A stretch of DNA of 64,000 nucleotides, from positions 102,021 through 166,020 of the forward strand of contig CAZYBU010000002.1 in assembly GCA_964645775.1 (NCBI GenBank), given 5' to 3'. The notes beneath the pieces are model-generated. The model had not been told where the DNA came from. It saw nothing but the letters and a program-made list of their open reading frames with translations, and did no database searches. The position numbers were made by a program, and so were the translations under genes. Below are positions 16,246 to 25,594 of this stretch, piece by piece; the first letter of the stretch is position 1, and each line of letters opens with the position of its first letter. Source of the DNA: CAZYBU01 sp964645775. GTDB taxonomy: Bacteria > Spirochaetota > UBA4802 > UBA5550.

Positions 16246-17742
16246 ATGGGAACATCTTTTATCCTCTCCCTGGACCTGGGAACCACGGGAAACCGTTCCT
16301 TCTGTCTGGACGAGAAAGGAAAGGTCATCTCCAGTTCTTACAGGGAGTTTACTCAGCATTTTCCAAAGCAGGGATGGGTCGAGCACGATCCGGAGGAGAT
16401 CTGGCAATCTGTAAGCAGGCTCATACCTGAGACACTGGAGAAAGGAAACCTTGAAGGAAAAGACTGTCTCGGTATCGGCATCACCAACCAGCGTGAAACG
16501 GCCGTTATCTGGGACCGGAACACCGGAAAACCGATCCATAACGCCATTGTCTGGCAATGCCGCCGAACGGCGGATATTTGCCACCGTCTCAAAAAGGAAG
16601 GGCACGAGGATACCTTCCGTACGAAGACAGGCCTTCTCATTGACGCCTATTTCTCCGGCACTAAGATCACCTGGCTTCTGCAGAACGTAAAAGGGGCCCG
16701 CGAAGCGGCCAATGAAGGCAAGCTCGCATTCGGAACCATCGACAGCTGGATAATCTGGAAACTGACCGGGGGCAAGAACCACGTGACGGACATGACCAAC
16801 GCATCACGGACGCTACTTTTTAATATACATGATTTTAAATGGGACTCCGAACTGCAGAATATTCTGGAAGTACCTGGCTCCCTCCTGCCCGAGGTGCAAC
16901 CCCCGGCCTCTGTTTTTGGAGAGACCTCCGGTGTCCCCGGACTCCCGGATGGTACCCTTATCGGTGGCGTGGCCGGAGACCAGCAGGCCGCCATGGTGGG
17001 CCAGAACTGCGTCACTCCCGGCACATCAAAAAACACGTACGGCACAGGCTGCTTCGTCCTGCTGCATAATGGCGGAGATTCCGTCATATCGAAACATGGC
17101 CTGCTCACCACAATTGTCAGTGACCCGAAGGGTGAACCCGCTTACGCCTTCGAAGGCTCAGTTTTCGTGGCGGGAGCTGTCATCCAGTGGCTTCGGGATT
17201 ACATGAACTTCTTCGAGGAGTCATCCGTGTCGGAAGAGATGGCCCTCTCCGCCGACGGTGATGACGGTGTAGTCTTTATTCCCGCCTTCGTGGGCCTTGG
17301 CGCACCTCACTGGAACATGGACGTGCGGGGAGCGATCTTCGGCCTGACCCGCTCCACCACACGGGAACAGATTACCAGGGCCGCCCTCAAATCGATCGCG
17401 CACCAGTCGATGGACGTCATGATCGCCATGGAGGAGGATTCCGGCAAAAAAATCGAGGAACTTCGCGTTGACGGTGGAGCCACGGCCAACCGATACCTTC
17501 TCCAGTACCAGTCAGACATCCTGAATATCCCGGTTCTGGTGCCGGAAAACCCGGAGACCACGGCTCTCGGCTCAGCCTATCTGGCCGGAATCAGCGCGGG
17601 TCTCTATAAAACAATTGACGAAATCGCGTCGTTTAATACAATATCGGAACAGTACAAACCTTCCATGGACAACTCTCTCAGGGAGAGAGAACGGAAACAC
17701 TGGAAGGACGCGATCAACACACTGCTTGGAAATAAACAGTAA
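16246..17742 (+). CDS. glpK: Glycerol kinase
   Basis: 498 residues, the normal length. It phosphorylates glycerol to glycerol-3-phosphate with ATP in the cytoplasm. FGGY-family motifs are complete: SLDLGTTGNRSFCLDEKG at the N terminus, TNQRETAVIWD with NAIVWQCRRT, GTIDSWIIWKLTGG, GVAGDQQAAMVGQ, NTYGTGCF and LRVDGGATANRYLLQYQSD near 405. The ribosome site CGGAGG lies 6 bases before the ATG. No glpF or glpD is adjacent. The only likely operon partner is the 67-residue MshEN-like gene 11 bases downstream. Confidence 0.97.
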   Translation: MGTSFILSLDLGTTGNRSFCLDEKGKVISSSYREFTQHFPKQGWVEHDPEEIWQSVSRLIPETLEKGNLEGKDCLGIGITNQRETAVIWDRNTGKPIHNAIVWQCRRTADICHRLKKEGHEDTFRTKTGLLIDAYFSGTKITWLLQNVKGAREAANEGKLAFGTIDSWIIWKLTGGKNHVTDMTNASRTLLFNIHDFKWDSELQNILEVPGSLLPEVQPPASVFGETSGVPGLPDGTLIGGVAGDQQAAMVGQNCVTPGTSKNTYGTGCFVLLHNGGDSVISKHGLLTTIVSDPKGEPAYAFEGSVFVAGAVIQWLRDYMNFFEESSVSEEMALSADGDDGVVFIPAFVGLGAPHWNMDVRGAIFGLTRSTTREQITRAALKSIAHQSMDVMIAMEEDSGKKIEELRVDGGATANRYLLQYQSDILNIPVLVPENPETTALGSAYLAGISAGLYKTIDEIASFNTISEQYKPSMDNSLRERERKHWKDAINTLLGNKQ

Positions 17743-17753
17743 GGGAGGGCGTA

Positions 17754-17957
17754 ATGGCAAAACCGCTTCTTGGCGAGATCCTTCTTGAGAAGGGTGAGAT
17801 ATCCCAGGAGCAACTGGACAGGGCCCTTGAAGTGCAGAAAAAAGAGGGAGGTCTGATCGGTATCATCCTCGTTACTCAGGGCGCCATTACCGAGCAAACC
17901 CTCGTTCGATACCTGGCCCTCCAGGCGGAAAAAATAACCGGTTCAGTTGACGAATAA
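17754..17957 (+). CDS. Small stand-alone MshEN/GspE N-terminal-like protein
   Basis: 67 residues with AGGGAGG before the ATG. The sequence (LLGEILLEKGEISQEQLDRA, then GIILVTQGAITEQTLVRYLA) follows the repeated pattern of the N-terminal domain of type II secretion and type IV pilus ATPases. In MshE this domain binds cyclic di-GMP. Here it stands alone without an ATPase domain. The usual RLGxxL binding signature is only loosely kept, as GEILLEKG, so nucleotide binding is uncertain. It is probably co-transcribed with glpK. Confidence 0.7.
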   Translation: MAKPLLGEILLEKGEISQEQLDRALEVQKKEGGLIGIILVTQGAITEQTLVRYLALQAEKITGSVDE

Positions 17958-17984
17958 CCTGAACCTTCGTTTAATCGACATTAC

Positions 17985-18015
17985 AAAAAAGGTGGGTTCG
18001 TAACCCGCCTTTTTT
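17985..18015. terminator. Bidirectional intrinsic terminator between glpK operon and ilvE
   Basis: Arms AAAAAAGGTGGGTT (17985-17998) and AACCCGCCTTTTTT (18002-18015) pair with one G-T wobble and a three-base loop. T-runs on both strands suit the convergent genes on each side. Confidence 0.9.
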
Positions 18016-18017
18016 CG

Positions 18018-19046
18018 TTAAACCTCGAATAACCAGCCGTGGCTGTCTTCCATGTCCCCGGTCTGTATACGGGTCAAACGGTCGTAGAGAGCGGAAATGA
18101 CCGGTCCAGCCTCATCTCCACTCCCGAAGAACAAATCCTTACCACGATAATGTATCTTATTTACCGGGGTAATAACGGCTGCCGTCCCCACAGCCCCGAC
18201 CTCGTCAAAACTCTCCAGCTCGTCAACGGCCACCGGTCTTCGTTCAACGCCCATGCCCATGTCCCGGGCCAGAACCTCGAGGCTGCGGTTCGTTATGCTC
18301 GGCAGGATGGTCCTGGAATCCGGGGTAACGTAGGTATCCCCGCGGATAGCGATAAGGTTGGAGGTGCTGAATTCGTCGATCCATTTCTTATCGCGGGCGT
18401 CCAGGTAAAGGGCCACCGGATATCCTTTGTCATTGGCGAACTGGCTTCCCGCCAGGCCGGCAGCGTAGTTCCCGCCTACCTTGCAGTCTCCCACTCCCAG
18501 GGGAGCGGCACGATCATAATCCTCCACGACAAGGGCCTGAACCGGTTTGAAACCGCCTTTGTAGTAAGGCCCCACAGGCGTGGCGAAGACAACAAAGAGA
18601 TACTCCTCCGCCGGTCCAAGGCCTACCTTTGCTCCGGCACCAATGACAAGGGGACGTATATACAGGCTCGCGCCCGTTCCATGGGGCGGGACAAACCTGA
18701 TATTGGCCTCAACCACCCTGCGGACAGCGTCAATGAACATATCCACCGGCACCTCAGGAATAAAGATCCTTCGGCTGCTCCACTGGAGCCGTTTCCCGTT
18801 TTCATCCGGCCGAAAGGTGACGACACGGCCATCCCGGGTTTCGAAGGCCTTCAACCCCTCAAAGGCCTGCTGGCCGTAGTGGAGTGCGGGGGCAGACATG
18901 TGAATCTGCAGGCTGTCCTCTGAGACAAGCTCTCCTTCTCCCCATTCCCCCTCTTTCCAGTGATATCGGATATTATAGTCCGTCCGAACATAACTGAAGG
19001 GCAGGTTTTTCCATTCCAGATCGGGCCGTTCGATGGTTCGTTTCAT
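18018..19046 (-). CDS. ilvE: Branched-chain amino acid aminotransferase
   Basis: 342 residues. A PLP-dependent fold-type IV enzyme that interconverts valine, leucine and isoleucine with their 2-oxo acids. It resembles the longer BCAT branch: HYGQQAFEGLKAF (residue ~57), SLYIRPLVIG, the PLP lysine in GDCKVGGNYAAG, and FSTSNLIAI near the cofactor phosphate site. The start ATG is preceded by GGGGTG. It stops within the shared terminator stem and lies 54 bases downstream of argH on the same strand, so the two may be co-transcribed. Confidence 0.95.
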   Translation of the reverse strand: MKRTIERPDLEWKNLPFSYVRTDYNIRYHWKEGEWGEGELVSEDSLQIHMSAPALHYGQQAFEGLKAFETRDGRVVTFRPDENGKRLQWSSRRIFIPEVPVDMFIDAVRRVVEANIRFVPPHGTGASLYIRPLVIGAGAKVGLGPAEEYLFVVFATPVGPYYKGGFKPVQALVVEDYDRAAPLGVGDCKVGGNYAAGLAGSQFANDKGYPVALYLDARDKKWIDEFSTSNLIAIRGDTYVTPDSRTILPSITNRSLEVLARDMGMGVERRPVAVDELESFDEVGAVGTAAVITPVNKIHYRGKDLFFGSGDEAGPVISALYDRLTRIQTGDMEDSHGWLFEV

Positions 19047-19100
19047 GACAGTCCACCCCTTCCTTTGGTAGCAAGCAGGATACCTGAAGCTCCCCTGTTG

Positions 19101-20522
19101 TCAAGCAGTATGAATAAAGTCAGACAGTTCCTTTCGAAGAAGTTCGATCTGTCGTTCTATCTCACGTCGTGCGGTACTTCCCCTGGAGAGCTTCCGTTCC
19201 GTAGAACCTGCCGGTGTTATGACATCCACAACATCATCCTCCGCGAGGGGAGCGAATTCCCGGATCTTTTCGGCCGTCAGGGAGAAAAAATCGGCCCCTG
19301 CCTCCTCACAGTGCCTGACCAGTCGGCCAACGATCTCATGGGAACTCCGGAAGGGAACACCCTTTCTCGCCAGATAATCGGCAAGATCCGTGGCCGTGGA
19401 AAAATTCCGGTAGAGGGCCTTCTCCATGGCCTCCGGTCTTGCCTGGAACGTGGAGATCATGGCGGTCATCCCCTCCAGGGAGATGAGAAGGGTATCCAGG
19501 GAATCGAAGAGGGGCTCCTTGTCCTCCTGAAGGTCCCGGTTATAGGTAAGGGGGAGCCCCTTCAGGGTGGTCAGGAGGGCGGTGAGGTTGCCGTAAACCC
19601 TTCCGGTCTTTCCGCGGATAAGCTCCGCCAGGTCCGGATTCCTCTTCTGGGGCATGATGGAGGAACCGGTTGTAAGTTCATCCGAGAGGCGAATAAAGGC
19701 GAACTCCCCGCTTGACCAGAGGACCAGTTCCTCGGAGAGGCGGGAGAGGTGCATGGCGCAGACAGCCATCTGGTAGAGAAAATCGAGCAGAAAGTCGCGA
19801 TCACTTACGGCGTCCATGGAGTTTTCAATAATATATTTGAATCCCAGTTCCTGCTGAAGAAATTCCCTGTCGTTCTCGTAATTGACCCCGGCCAGCGCCC
19901 CGCTTCCAAGAGGCAGGGCGTCGGCCGATTCTAGGGCGAACTGGAGCCGCTTCAAGTCACGGATAAACATCCAGGCGTAGGCCATGAGATGATGGCTGAA
20001 GCGTACCGGCTGGGCCGCCTGGAGGTGCGTGTAACCGGGCAGAACAAGATCCAGGTACTCCTCCGCCCGATCGAACAGACTCCCCGTTAACCGAACCAGG
20101 AATTCATTCAGTTTTTTTCCTTCGTCCAGAATATACATGCGTGTATCCAGGGCAATCTGGTCGTTACGTGACCGCGCGGTGTGGAGTTTGCGTCCGGCAT
20201 CGCCTATCCGTTCCGTCAGCCTGGCCTCAATGTTCATATGTATATCTTCCAGGGCGAAGGAAAAGGGGAAGATACCCTCTTCGATCTCATTCTCTATTTC
20301 AGCCAGCCCCCTTCGGATTTTCACAAGTTCATCCTCTTTCAGAATGCCCATATTCCTGAGCATGGCGGCATGGGCCAGGGAACCCCTGATGTCCTGACGG
20401 TAAAGGCGCTTGTCGTAATCGATGGATGCGGAGAGACGTTCCGTAATCTCTGAAGTCTGGCCTTCAAAGCGTCCGCCCCAGAGTTTTTTTGAAGCGCCTG
20501 TGGTTTTCTTCTTTTCTGTCAT
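19101..20522 (-). CDS. argH: Argininosuccinate lyase
   Basis: 473 residues, the normal size. It cleaves argininosuccinate to arginine and fumarate in arginine synthesis. Family features: LWGGRFEGQT at the N terminus, HTARSRNDQ, GYTHLQAAQPVRFSHH, and the fumarase/lyase signature SSIMPQKRNPD near 285 with the catalytic Ser loop. The upstream region has TTGACG and TATAAT 15 bases apart, the latter touching the start codon, so the promoter assignment is uncertain. argG is not in the window. Confidence 0.97.
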   Translation of the reverse strand: MTEKKKTTGASKKLWGGRFEGQTSEITERLSASIDYDKRLYRQDIRGSLAHAAMLRNMGILKEDELVKIRRGLAEIENEIEEGIFPFSFALEDIHMNIEARLTERIGDAGRKLHTARSRNDQIALDTRMYILDEGKKLNEFLVRLTGSLFDRAEEYLDLVLPGYTHLQAAQPVRFSHHLMAYAWMFIRDLKRLQFALESADALPLGSGALAGVNYENDREFLQQELGFKYIIENSMDAVSDRDFLLDFLYQMAVCAMHLSRLSEELVLWSSGEFAFIRLSDELTTGSSIMPQKRNPDLAELIRGKTGRVYGNLTALLTTLKGLPLTYNRDLQEDKEPLFDSLDTLLISLEGMTAMISTFQARPEAMEKALYRNFSTATDLADYLARKGVPFRSSHEIVGRLVRHCEEAGADFFSLTAEKIREFAPLAEDDVVDVITPAGSTERKLSRGSTARREIERQIELLRKELSDFIHTA

Positions 20523-20620
20523 TATATGAATGATCCTCTCTCGTCAATGCAGAGTATCCTTTTGACATTTCCCCATCTGGCAATAAAAAAACGGACTATT
20601 ATGACACAGGACCTGTTACT

Positions 20621-21181
20621 CTACTCGAAGTCAGGCACCTCGATAGCGTCCGGATCCTCAGGTTCAGGTTTTGGAGGCGTATAATCGTGAAGGACCGCCA
20701 CCAGGTCGAACCCCTCCTGTTTTGATGGGAGCTGTTTACGGACACTAAGGTCATAGATCACACGAGCCGGCACCCGGCTCTTCGATTCGTCGTTCTGTGC
20801 CACGCACTGCTCCAGAGGAGTATCTATGAAGATGGCCCCGATGGTTTTTCTTCTCTCTTTCGCGAAAGAGAGAAAACGGGCTCTCGATTTTTCGGTAACA
20901 AAAGTGTTTATTAGAAGCACGGAGTGGTTATGATGTATATAATGCTCAACAACCTTTCTTTCCACGTGTTTAACCAGGGAGTCATTCTCCTCACTGAATT
21001 CATCGGCGTTCCACATCTTCCCGAATCGGGTCATCTCGAAAAGCAACCTGCGGATCTCAAGACGACTGACGCGGTAGAAGTCCCTGTTTTTGAAATACTG
21101 TTTCGAAAACTCGGTCTTACCCGCCCCGTAGAGTCCGCACAAAAGAACTATATCGAGTCCATAGAACTGAGATATCTTCAT
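20621..21181 (-). CDS. P-loop kinase-like protein (AAA_33/polynucleotide-kinase type)
   Basis: 186 residues. Walker A is GLYGAGKTEF at residue ~16, followed by SRLEIRRLLFEM. LLINTFVTEKSRARFL and AIFIDTPLEQCVAQND fit the Walker B/lid region of small kinases that phosphorylate nucleic-acid ends, sugars or antibiotics. The substrate is unknown. The tail is acidic (EPEDPDAIEVPDFE). The start overlaps the stop of the upstream EthD-like gene by four bases (ATGA), indicating translational coupling. Confidence 0.75.
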   Translation of the reverse strand: MKISQFYGLDIVLLCGLYGAGKTEFSKQYFKNRDFYRVSRLEIRRLLFEMTRFGKMWNADEFSEENDSLVKHVERKVVEHYIHHNHSVLLINTFVTEKSRARFLSFAKERRKTIGAIFIDTPLEQCVAQNDESKSRVPARVIYDLSVRKQLPSKQEGFDLVAVLHDYTPPKPEPEDPDAIEVPDFE

Positions 21182-21936
21182 GAAGTGTCTCCTCCCTTTT
21201 TGGAAGATGATGTGAAATCCGTTTTAACAAAGTATTCCCCCATCATATAGGTGCGAATTTTCATCAGGTCGAGAATTGAGAGGACGGTCATTAGAATGAC
21301 TGCCATGTTCTTTAGCAGCTGGAAAGGGTTCTTTGCCCCGTAAAAAAGATAGGGATTGGTCACGTGTTCCGTTGTGGGCCATACCTCGGAGACGATACCG
21401 TCAATCTCCCCGGCGTCACCGTTTAGCTTTTCGATGACAAGATTTCTCACGTACCGGGCCCTGGGCTGTATCCTCTCTGAAACGGGGGACATCCTCCCAT
21501 GCCAGCGGCGAACCCATTCTTCACGATCCAGGCGTTTCGGTTTTTTCAGCAGGGTAACGGCTACGATACCGGGAGAACGGACACCATCCTGCCAGTCCCT
21601 TTTCCGGTGGTGTTCATTCTCACCGTATTCTCTGTAAATCGATTCCTCCACAAGATAACCGTCAATCTTCAGATCGTGGTCTTCGAATACTTTACGGGCC
21701 TTTCCGGCTTCGTCCGGACCGGAAAGCCATATATCGACAAGGGCCACAGGCTCGAAGGTCCTATCCTTACCCGGGGCCGGAGAGGGGATATTCGATTCCG
21801 GGTCCGTTACGTTGATGATCAGACCGGATGGCTCCAGGGCCAGAAGATCCGATTGTACCTCTCCCAGTATGTGGCGGGTAGCTTCATCCCTTTCCATTTT
21901 CCGTCTCGGTCTGACCAGGAACAGATACTTGTTCAT
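21178..21936 (-). CDS. EthD-like / dimeric alpha-beta barrel protein with C-terminal membrane segment
   Basis: 252 residues from the second ATG, which has GGGGA at proper spacing; the first ATG (21942) sits too close to it. The central region (LDREEWVRRWHGRMSPVSER and ARYVRNLVIEKLNG) has the WRxWH-like pattern of EthD-type dimeric barrels, and the N-terminal half (KYLFLVRPRRKM and EPVALVDIWLSG) may be a second such unit. Near the C terminus NMAVILMTVLSILDLM could be a membrane helix or a buried helix. Function unknown. It is coupled to the downstream P-loop kinase. Confidence 0.6.
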   Translation of the reverse strand: MNKYLFLVRPRRKMERDEATRHILGEVQSDLLALEPSGLIINVTDPESNIPSPAPGKDRTFEPVALVDIWLSGPDEAGKARKVFEDHDLKIDGYLVEESIYREYGENEHHRKRDWQDGVRSPGIVAVTLLKKPKRLDREEWVRRWHGRMSPVSERIQPRARYVRNLVIEKLNGDAGEIDGIVSEVWPTTEHVTNPYLFYGAKNPFQLLKNMAVILMTVLSILDLMKIRTYMMGEYFVKTDFTSSSKKGGDTS

Positions 21937-22012
21937 CTTCATTCCCCTTTTAGCCCATGATTGAATCCACTCTCACCCCGGAAGCGCTCATTTTTCCACT
22001 TTTTTTTATTCC

Positions 22013-22041
22013 TGAAAAAGAAAACCCCGGCAGAACCGGGG
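22013..22041 (-). terminator. Intrinsic terminator of the fliD operon
   Basis: On the minus strand CCCCGG-TTCTG-CCGGGG is followed by TTTTCTTTTT. It lies about 25 bases after the stop of the last gene in the flagellar block. Confidence 0.9.
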
Positions 22042-22066
22042 CTGTGATGCCTGCTCAGGTCAGGTA

Positions 22067-23110
22067 TTAACCACTGTCTGAAGTGAGCCTGACGGTGAGT
22101 TCCTCGAGGTACTCCCCGATCTCCTCCAGAGATTCACGCACCTCATACTCAAGCATATCGGTCAGGCTTATGATATCATCGTTTTCCATGACTTCGAGAA
22201 TGCCGTTCAGCTGATCCTGAAGTTCACGGTTCTTCTCTTCGAGGCTGAACTCCCGAACCACGATGGAAGAGAGATCTATCGTGAATACAGGAACAAGCTG
22301 ATAACAGAGACGTATATACCTGTGAATAAAATCGACGAAATGGCCAAGCCGCTCGGAGCCCTCGGAATCATCCCCTCCCTGGAAGGCCGCGGCAATCTGC
22401 TCCAGGTTCTCAATCTGCACAGGGAGTTCTTCCCTCACCTGCTTAAGGTTCAGCAGTAGAACGTCGGGAGAGTCGATGCTCGACATGACAAGGTTTTTCA
22501 TGGCATCGCTGGTAACCGTCATCTGTAAAAGTTCTTTAAGCTGAACAAAGTATTCCCTCCCCTTTTTCAGAACCGTGACAAGCTCATCCGTGGCCAGGTT
22601 GCGGTTCACCTCATCAATGAACGCCTCCAGGTGGGCCAGGAAGTCTGAAACCGACTCATCCCTGTAACGGCTTTTCTCCGGCTCCGCCTCAAGGAGATGG
22701 AAGATGTATCTAACCACCTCCGCGAGCCATTCCATGCCGGCATTGAGGTTTTCGATATTCTCATCCTCGATATCCTTCAGAGACTCCACCTGGTCGATAA
22801 AATTAAGGACCCGGTTACAGTACGCGGAGGCTTCATCCGCGCTCGAATAGACGATGTCAGAGATTGACTGTATAATACAGTTAATGGTTTTTATTTCAGA
22901 AAGGGGTTTGTCCGGGATATCGTCGATACCATAGAACTGATCATCGATAATCGCGTTTATAAATATCAGCCCCCGTTCCCTGGACCAGCCTGAGATGGAA
23001 TCGATGATATCGGCCACGCTCTCTTCCTTTTCGAGTTCGAAATCAATGGGCTGGTTATTCATAAGTAACTGCATTCTCTGTAACCTGTCCTTTACGTCTT
23101 TATTATTCAT
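22067..23110 (-). CDS. Hypothetical protein co-transcribed with fliD
   Basis: 347 residues, acidic and almost entirely helical, with no signal peptide or membrane segment, so probably cytoplasmic. I recognise no family. The ATG at 23108-23110 lies inside the 3' end of fliD and overlaps its stop by eight bases, with AAAGGCG as ribosome site, so translation is coupled. Charged coiled-coil stretches occur near the C terminus (EFSLEEKNRELQDQLNGILE and ESLEEIGEYLEELTVRL). Its position suggests a flagellar chaperone or assembly factor. It is far too long for FliS (about 125 residues) and lacks its pattern. Confidence 0.75.
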   Translation of the reverse strand: MNNKDVKDRLQRMQLLMNNQPIDFELEKEESVADIIDSISGWSRERGLIFINAIIDDQFYGIDDIPDKPLSEIKTINCIIQSISDIVYSSADEASAYCNRVLNFIDQVESLKDIEDENIENLNAGMEWLAEVVRYIFHLLEAEPEKSRYRDESVSDFLAHLEAFIDEVNRNLATDELVTVLKKGREYFVQLKELLQMTVTSDAMKNLVMSSIDSPDVLLLNLKQVREELPVQIENLEQIAAAFQGGDDSEGSERLGHFVDFIHRYIRLCYQLVPVFTIDLSSIVVREFSLEEKNRELQDQLNGILEVMENDDIISLTDMLEYEVRESLEEIGEYLEELTVRLTSDSG

Positions 23111-25151
23111 TATCGCCTTTAGCGCCACCCATCTGCTGTTTGAGCCACTGGCTCTGTTTCTTGGAACCGCTGATCGCCTGTTCCATGTTGGAAAACTTCT
23201 GTCTCAGCTTCTCCTCGTATGCCCTGAGATGCTCAGTATGCCGCTCTATACGATCATTGGCCGACTCTATTGCCTTCTCTTCAAGGGTGATCTTGCTCGA
23301 TATTATGTTATTCCCAAAAGATATGTAAGGTTTGAGAACCGAGACCATCCGGTAGGCCATGCCGTTGTCGGTCCTGTTGTCCCCGTCCGTGTCGGAACCG
23401 AAGAACTGTTCAACCCCTTCCGGGTTCTCGGCCAGTACCTCTTTCAATTTGGCCTCGTCAAGAACGAGTTTACCCTCCTTGATGGTGCTCCAGTCCGCGT
23501 TAACGGCCCCGGTGTTGATTCCCAGCTGGTTCATGATCTTGACAGGCTCCTCGGCCCGGCTGGGATAGGAGTTACTCACGATTCTCTGGAGCATTGATTC
23601 CAGCCTCATGAGGGTTGAGTCTCCCACAAAGGGACCGCCCTTCCTTTGGTTCCTGTTTCTTCCTGAGGAGAGGCTATTATCCGGTCCCTCCGAGAGCTCC
23701 GCCTCCACGAGTTTCCTGTGGTAGTCCCTGTAGCTGTTATAGGCCTCCACAAACTTCCTGATGTTTTCAACAGCCTTATCGATGTCCGATTCAATCTTTA
23801 TTTCAACCGGCCTGTCGTGTGGGCGCTTAAGGCTGAGTGTAAGACCCTTGATTACATCATCCAGTTCCTCGTTCTTTTCCCTTTCAACCTCAACACCGTC
23901 GACCTTGAGTCGGGCGTTATTCGCCTTCGCGATCGTGTTCTTCGGGTCCAGTTCCCCCTTTCTGTCCAGAGGAGTCGCGATAGCCGCCTCGGAGAAACGG
24001 CTTTTACCCTCGTTGGTATAAAAGATAATGTTATAGATCTTTTTGCCCGCGAAATCCTTACCTATGGGTATCTCCTGCCTGCCTTTAGCGTCAGGTTCCA
24101 CAGAATAGACCTTTTCTACACGGTTACCGTTTTTGTCCTGGGAAACGACACCGATCCCCACGAGACTGTCGTACTCTTTCTTCTTTTCCTTCTTCTCCTG
24201 GGGCCGGACCCGGGAGACGTTATAGCTCTCCAGGTTAATCCCCTTAATGTTTATGCTTTCTTTGGGACCGAACTCCACCCTGTAAGGTATATTCTTATCC
24301 TCTTCCGGGATCTCCTCCGGCTTCGTGTAATCGAGGTCGAATTCGAGTCGCGTGTCCTTCTTTATTTCTGTCTGGACGGGGAGTGTATACTCCTGCCACA
24401 GGTAGCCATCCACGTCTATAGATTTGCCATCCTCCCCCACATTGAGACTGCCGCTGATTGTATCAAGCTCTTTGTCACCCATGTAGGACGTGAAATACCG
24501 TTTATCGAAGACCAGCTTCGCGGTCTTCTTCTCCTCTTCGCCCGGTCCCTTCACCAGGCCCGCGGCCCTGAGGAGCTTCTCACCGTCCTTGAGTATAATC
24601 CGGCCCTTTTTCCCTTCAACCTTCGATGTCAGTGTGATTATGTGTCGCGTACCGACCGTTTTCACGTAGGAAGTCCCCACTGAATCAGAGGCGGTCTCTT
24701 CAATGGCGTCCCTGAGATTCTTCAGGGTCCCGCCTTTAAACCGTATTTTATGGGGATTACCGTCCACTTCGAGGATAAAGGTACCGCCCGGCAGTTTCTC
24801 TTTTTCTTCAACGGGATCGCTCGATATCTTGTGGCGGGATGCGACCTCCAGAACCTCAACCTTTCGGATTCCTTCTTCCGCCAGTTTATTGGCCTTAACC
24901 TCAACTACTCCCGGATTGGAAGATTCCGCCTTTTTCCCGTTATAGGAAGCATTGATGCCGAAGAGGTCTTTCGCTGTTCCATTAAGTTCCTTGAGGTTTG
25001 TTTCAAGTTTCTCCAGGGCCTTTTTACGGGCCCGGTTTTTTTTCTTACCCTCTTCGAGTTGTTTAATCGGCTGGGCTTCGACCTGGACAAGTTGATCTAT
25101 AATCTTGTCCGTATCCATGCCAGAAGCCATTCCACTCATTGTTACTGGCAT
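23103..25151 (-). CDS. fliD: Flagellar filament cap protein FliD
   Basis: 682 residues, longer than the enterobacterial protein (about 470) but in line with spirochaete FliD. FliD caps the growing filament and folds flagellin subunits; here it would act in the periplasm. The N-terminal domain is clear (SGMASGMDTDKIIDQLVQVE), as is the C-terminal helical domain (AIESANDRIERHTEHLRAYE ending SQWLKQQM). The middle 400 residues are the variable head region. The ATG at 25149-25151 has GGGAGG seven bases upstream; a GTG three codons earlier overlaps this site. It heads a two-gene unit with the unknown 347-residue protein and follows a 443-base leader. Confidence 0.95.
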   Translation of the reverse strand: MPVTMSGMASGMDTDKIIDQLVQVEAQPIKQLEEGKKKNRARKKALEKLETNLKELNGTAKDLFGINASYNGKKAESSNPGVVEVKANKLAEEGIRKVEVLEVASRHKISSDPVEEKEKLPGGTFILEVDGNPHKIRFKGGTLKNLRDAIEETASDSVGTSYVKTVGTRHIITLTSKVEGKKGRIILKDGEKLLRAAGLVKGPGEEEKKTAKLVFDKRYFTSYMGDKELDTISGSLNVGEDGKSIDVDGYLWQEYTLPVQTEIKKDTRLEFDLDYTKPEEIPEEDKNIPYRVEFGPKESINIKGINLESYNVSRVRPQEKKEKKKEYDSLVGIGVVSQDKNGNRVEKVYSVEPDAKGRQEIPIGKDFAGKKIYNIIFYTNEGKSRFSEAAIATPLDRKGELDPKNTIAKANNARLKVDGVEVEREKNEELDDVIKGLTLSLKRPHDRPVEIKIESDIDKAVENIRKFVEAYNSYRDYHRKLVEAELSEGPDNSLSSGRNRNQRKGGPFVGDSTLMRLESMLQRIVSNSYPSRAEEPVKIMNQLGINTGAVNADWSTIKEGKLVLDEAKLKEVLAENPEGVEQFFGSDTDGDNRTDNGMAYRMVSVLKPYISFGNNIISSKITLEEKAIESANDRIERHTEHLRAYEEKLRQKFSNMEQAISGSKKQSQWLKQQMGGAKGDNE

Positions 25152-25594
25152 TGTACACACCCTCCCTGGATTGCAGTGAGCTCTTTCCTAAATATATCGA
25201 CTGATACGCCCACTATCAATAGATATCGTCAGATTTCATAAATCCCTTGAGGGATTTCATTCATATCTCAAAAAATGCGACAATCCCGATCTTGCTGAGA
25301 CTACGGTTATCTGGTACCGTAAAAAACCGGAAGTTACCCCTCTGTATTCCTTCCGCGACATAGTGACAGGAGGGATAATGTTTCATTTAATGTTCAGAGT
25401 TGACAAGAAACAAATTCCTCTGTTGCCAGGACCTCTCAGCAGCGACTCCGGTACCCTAAAAAACGCGATCCCGTGACTACAGGTTATTGCAACAGAAAGG
25501 GAAAAGCCTAATGCGACATAATATTTTTGAACGTACAAAAAAAAGGCAGATGTATTCCACCCTCCCCTGTTCTGCGCTTTATATACGCGTTTCC
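25152..25594 (-). promoter_or_regulatory. Long fliD leader with direct repeats and a hairpin
   Basis: 443 bases without a gene. An 18-base direct repeat occurs at 25310-25327 and 25447-25464 (TCYGGTACCSTAAAAAAC, 16 of 18 identical, 137 bases apart). A hairpin AAATCCC-TTGA-GGGATTT lies at 25240-25257. I could not find a convincing sigma28-type promoter. The repeats could be regulator sites for fliD. Confidence 0.4.

Noticed and set aside
22067..23110. FliS chaperone
   Set aside because: The protein is nearly three times the FliS length and lacks its sequence pattern.
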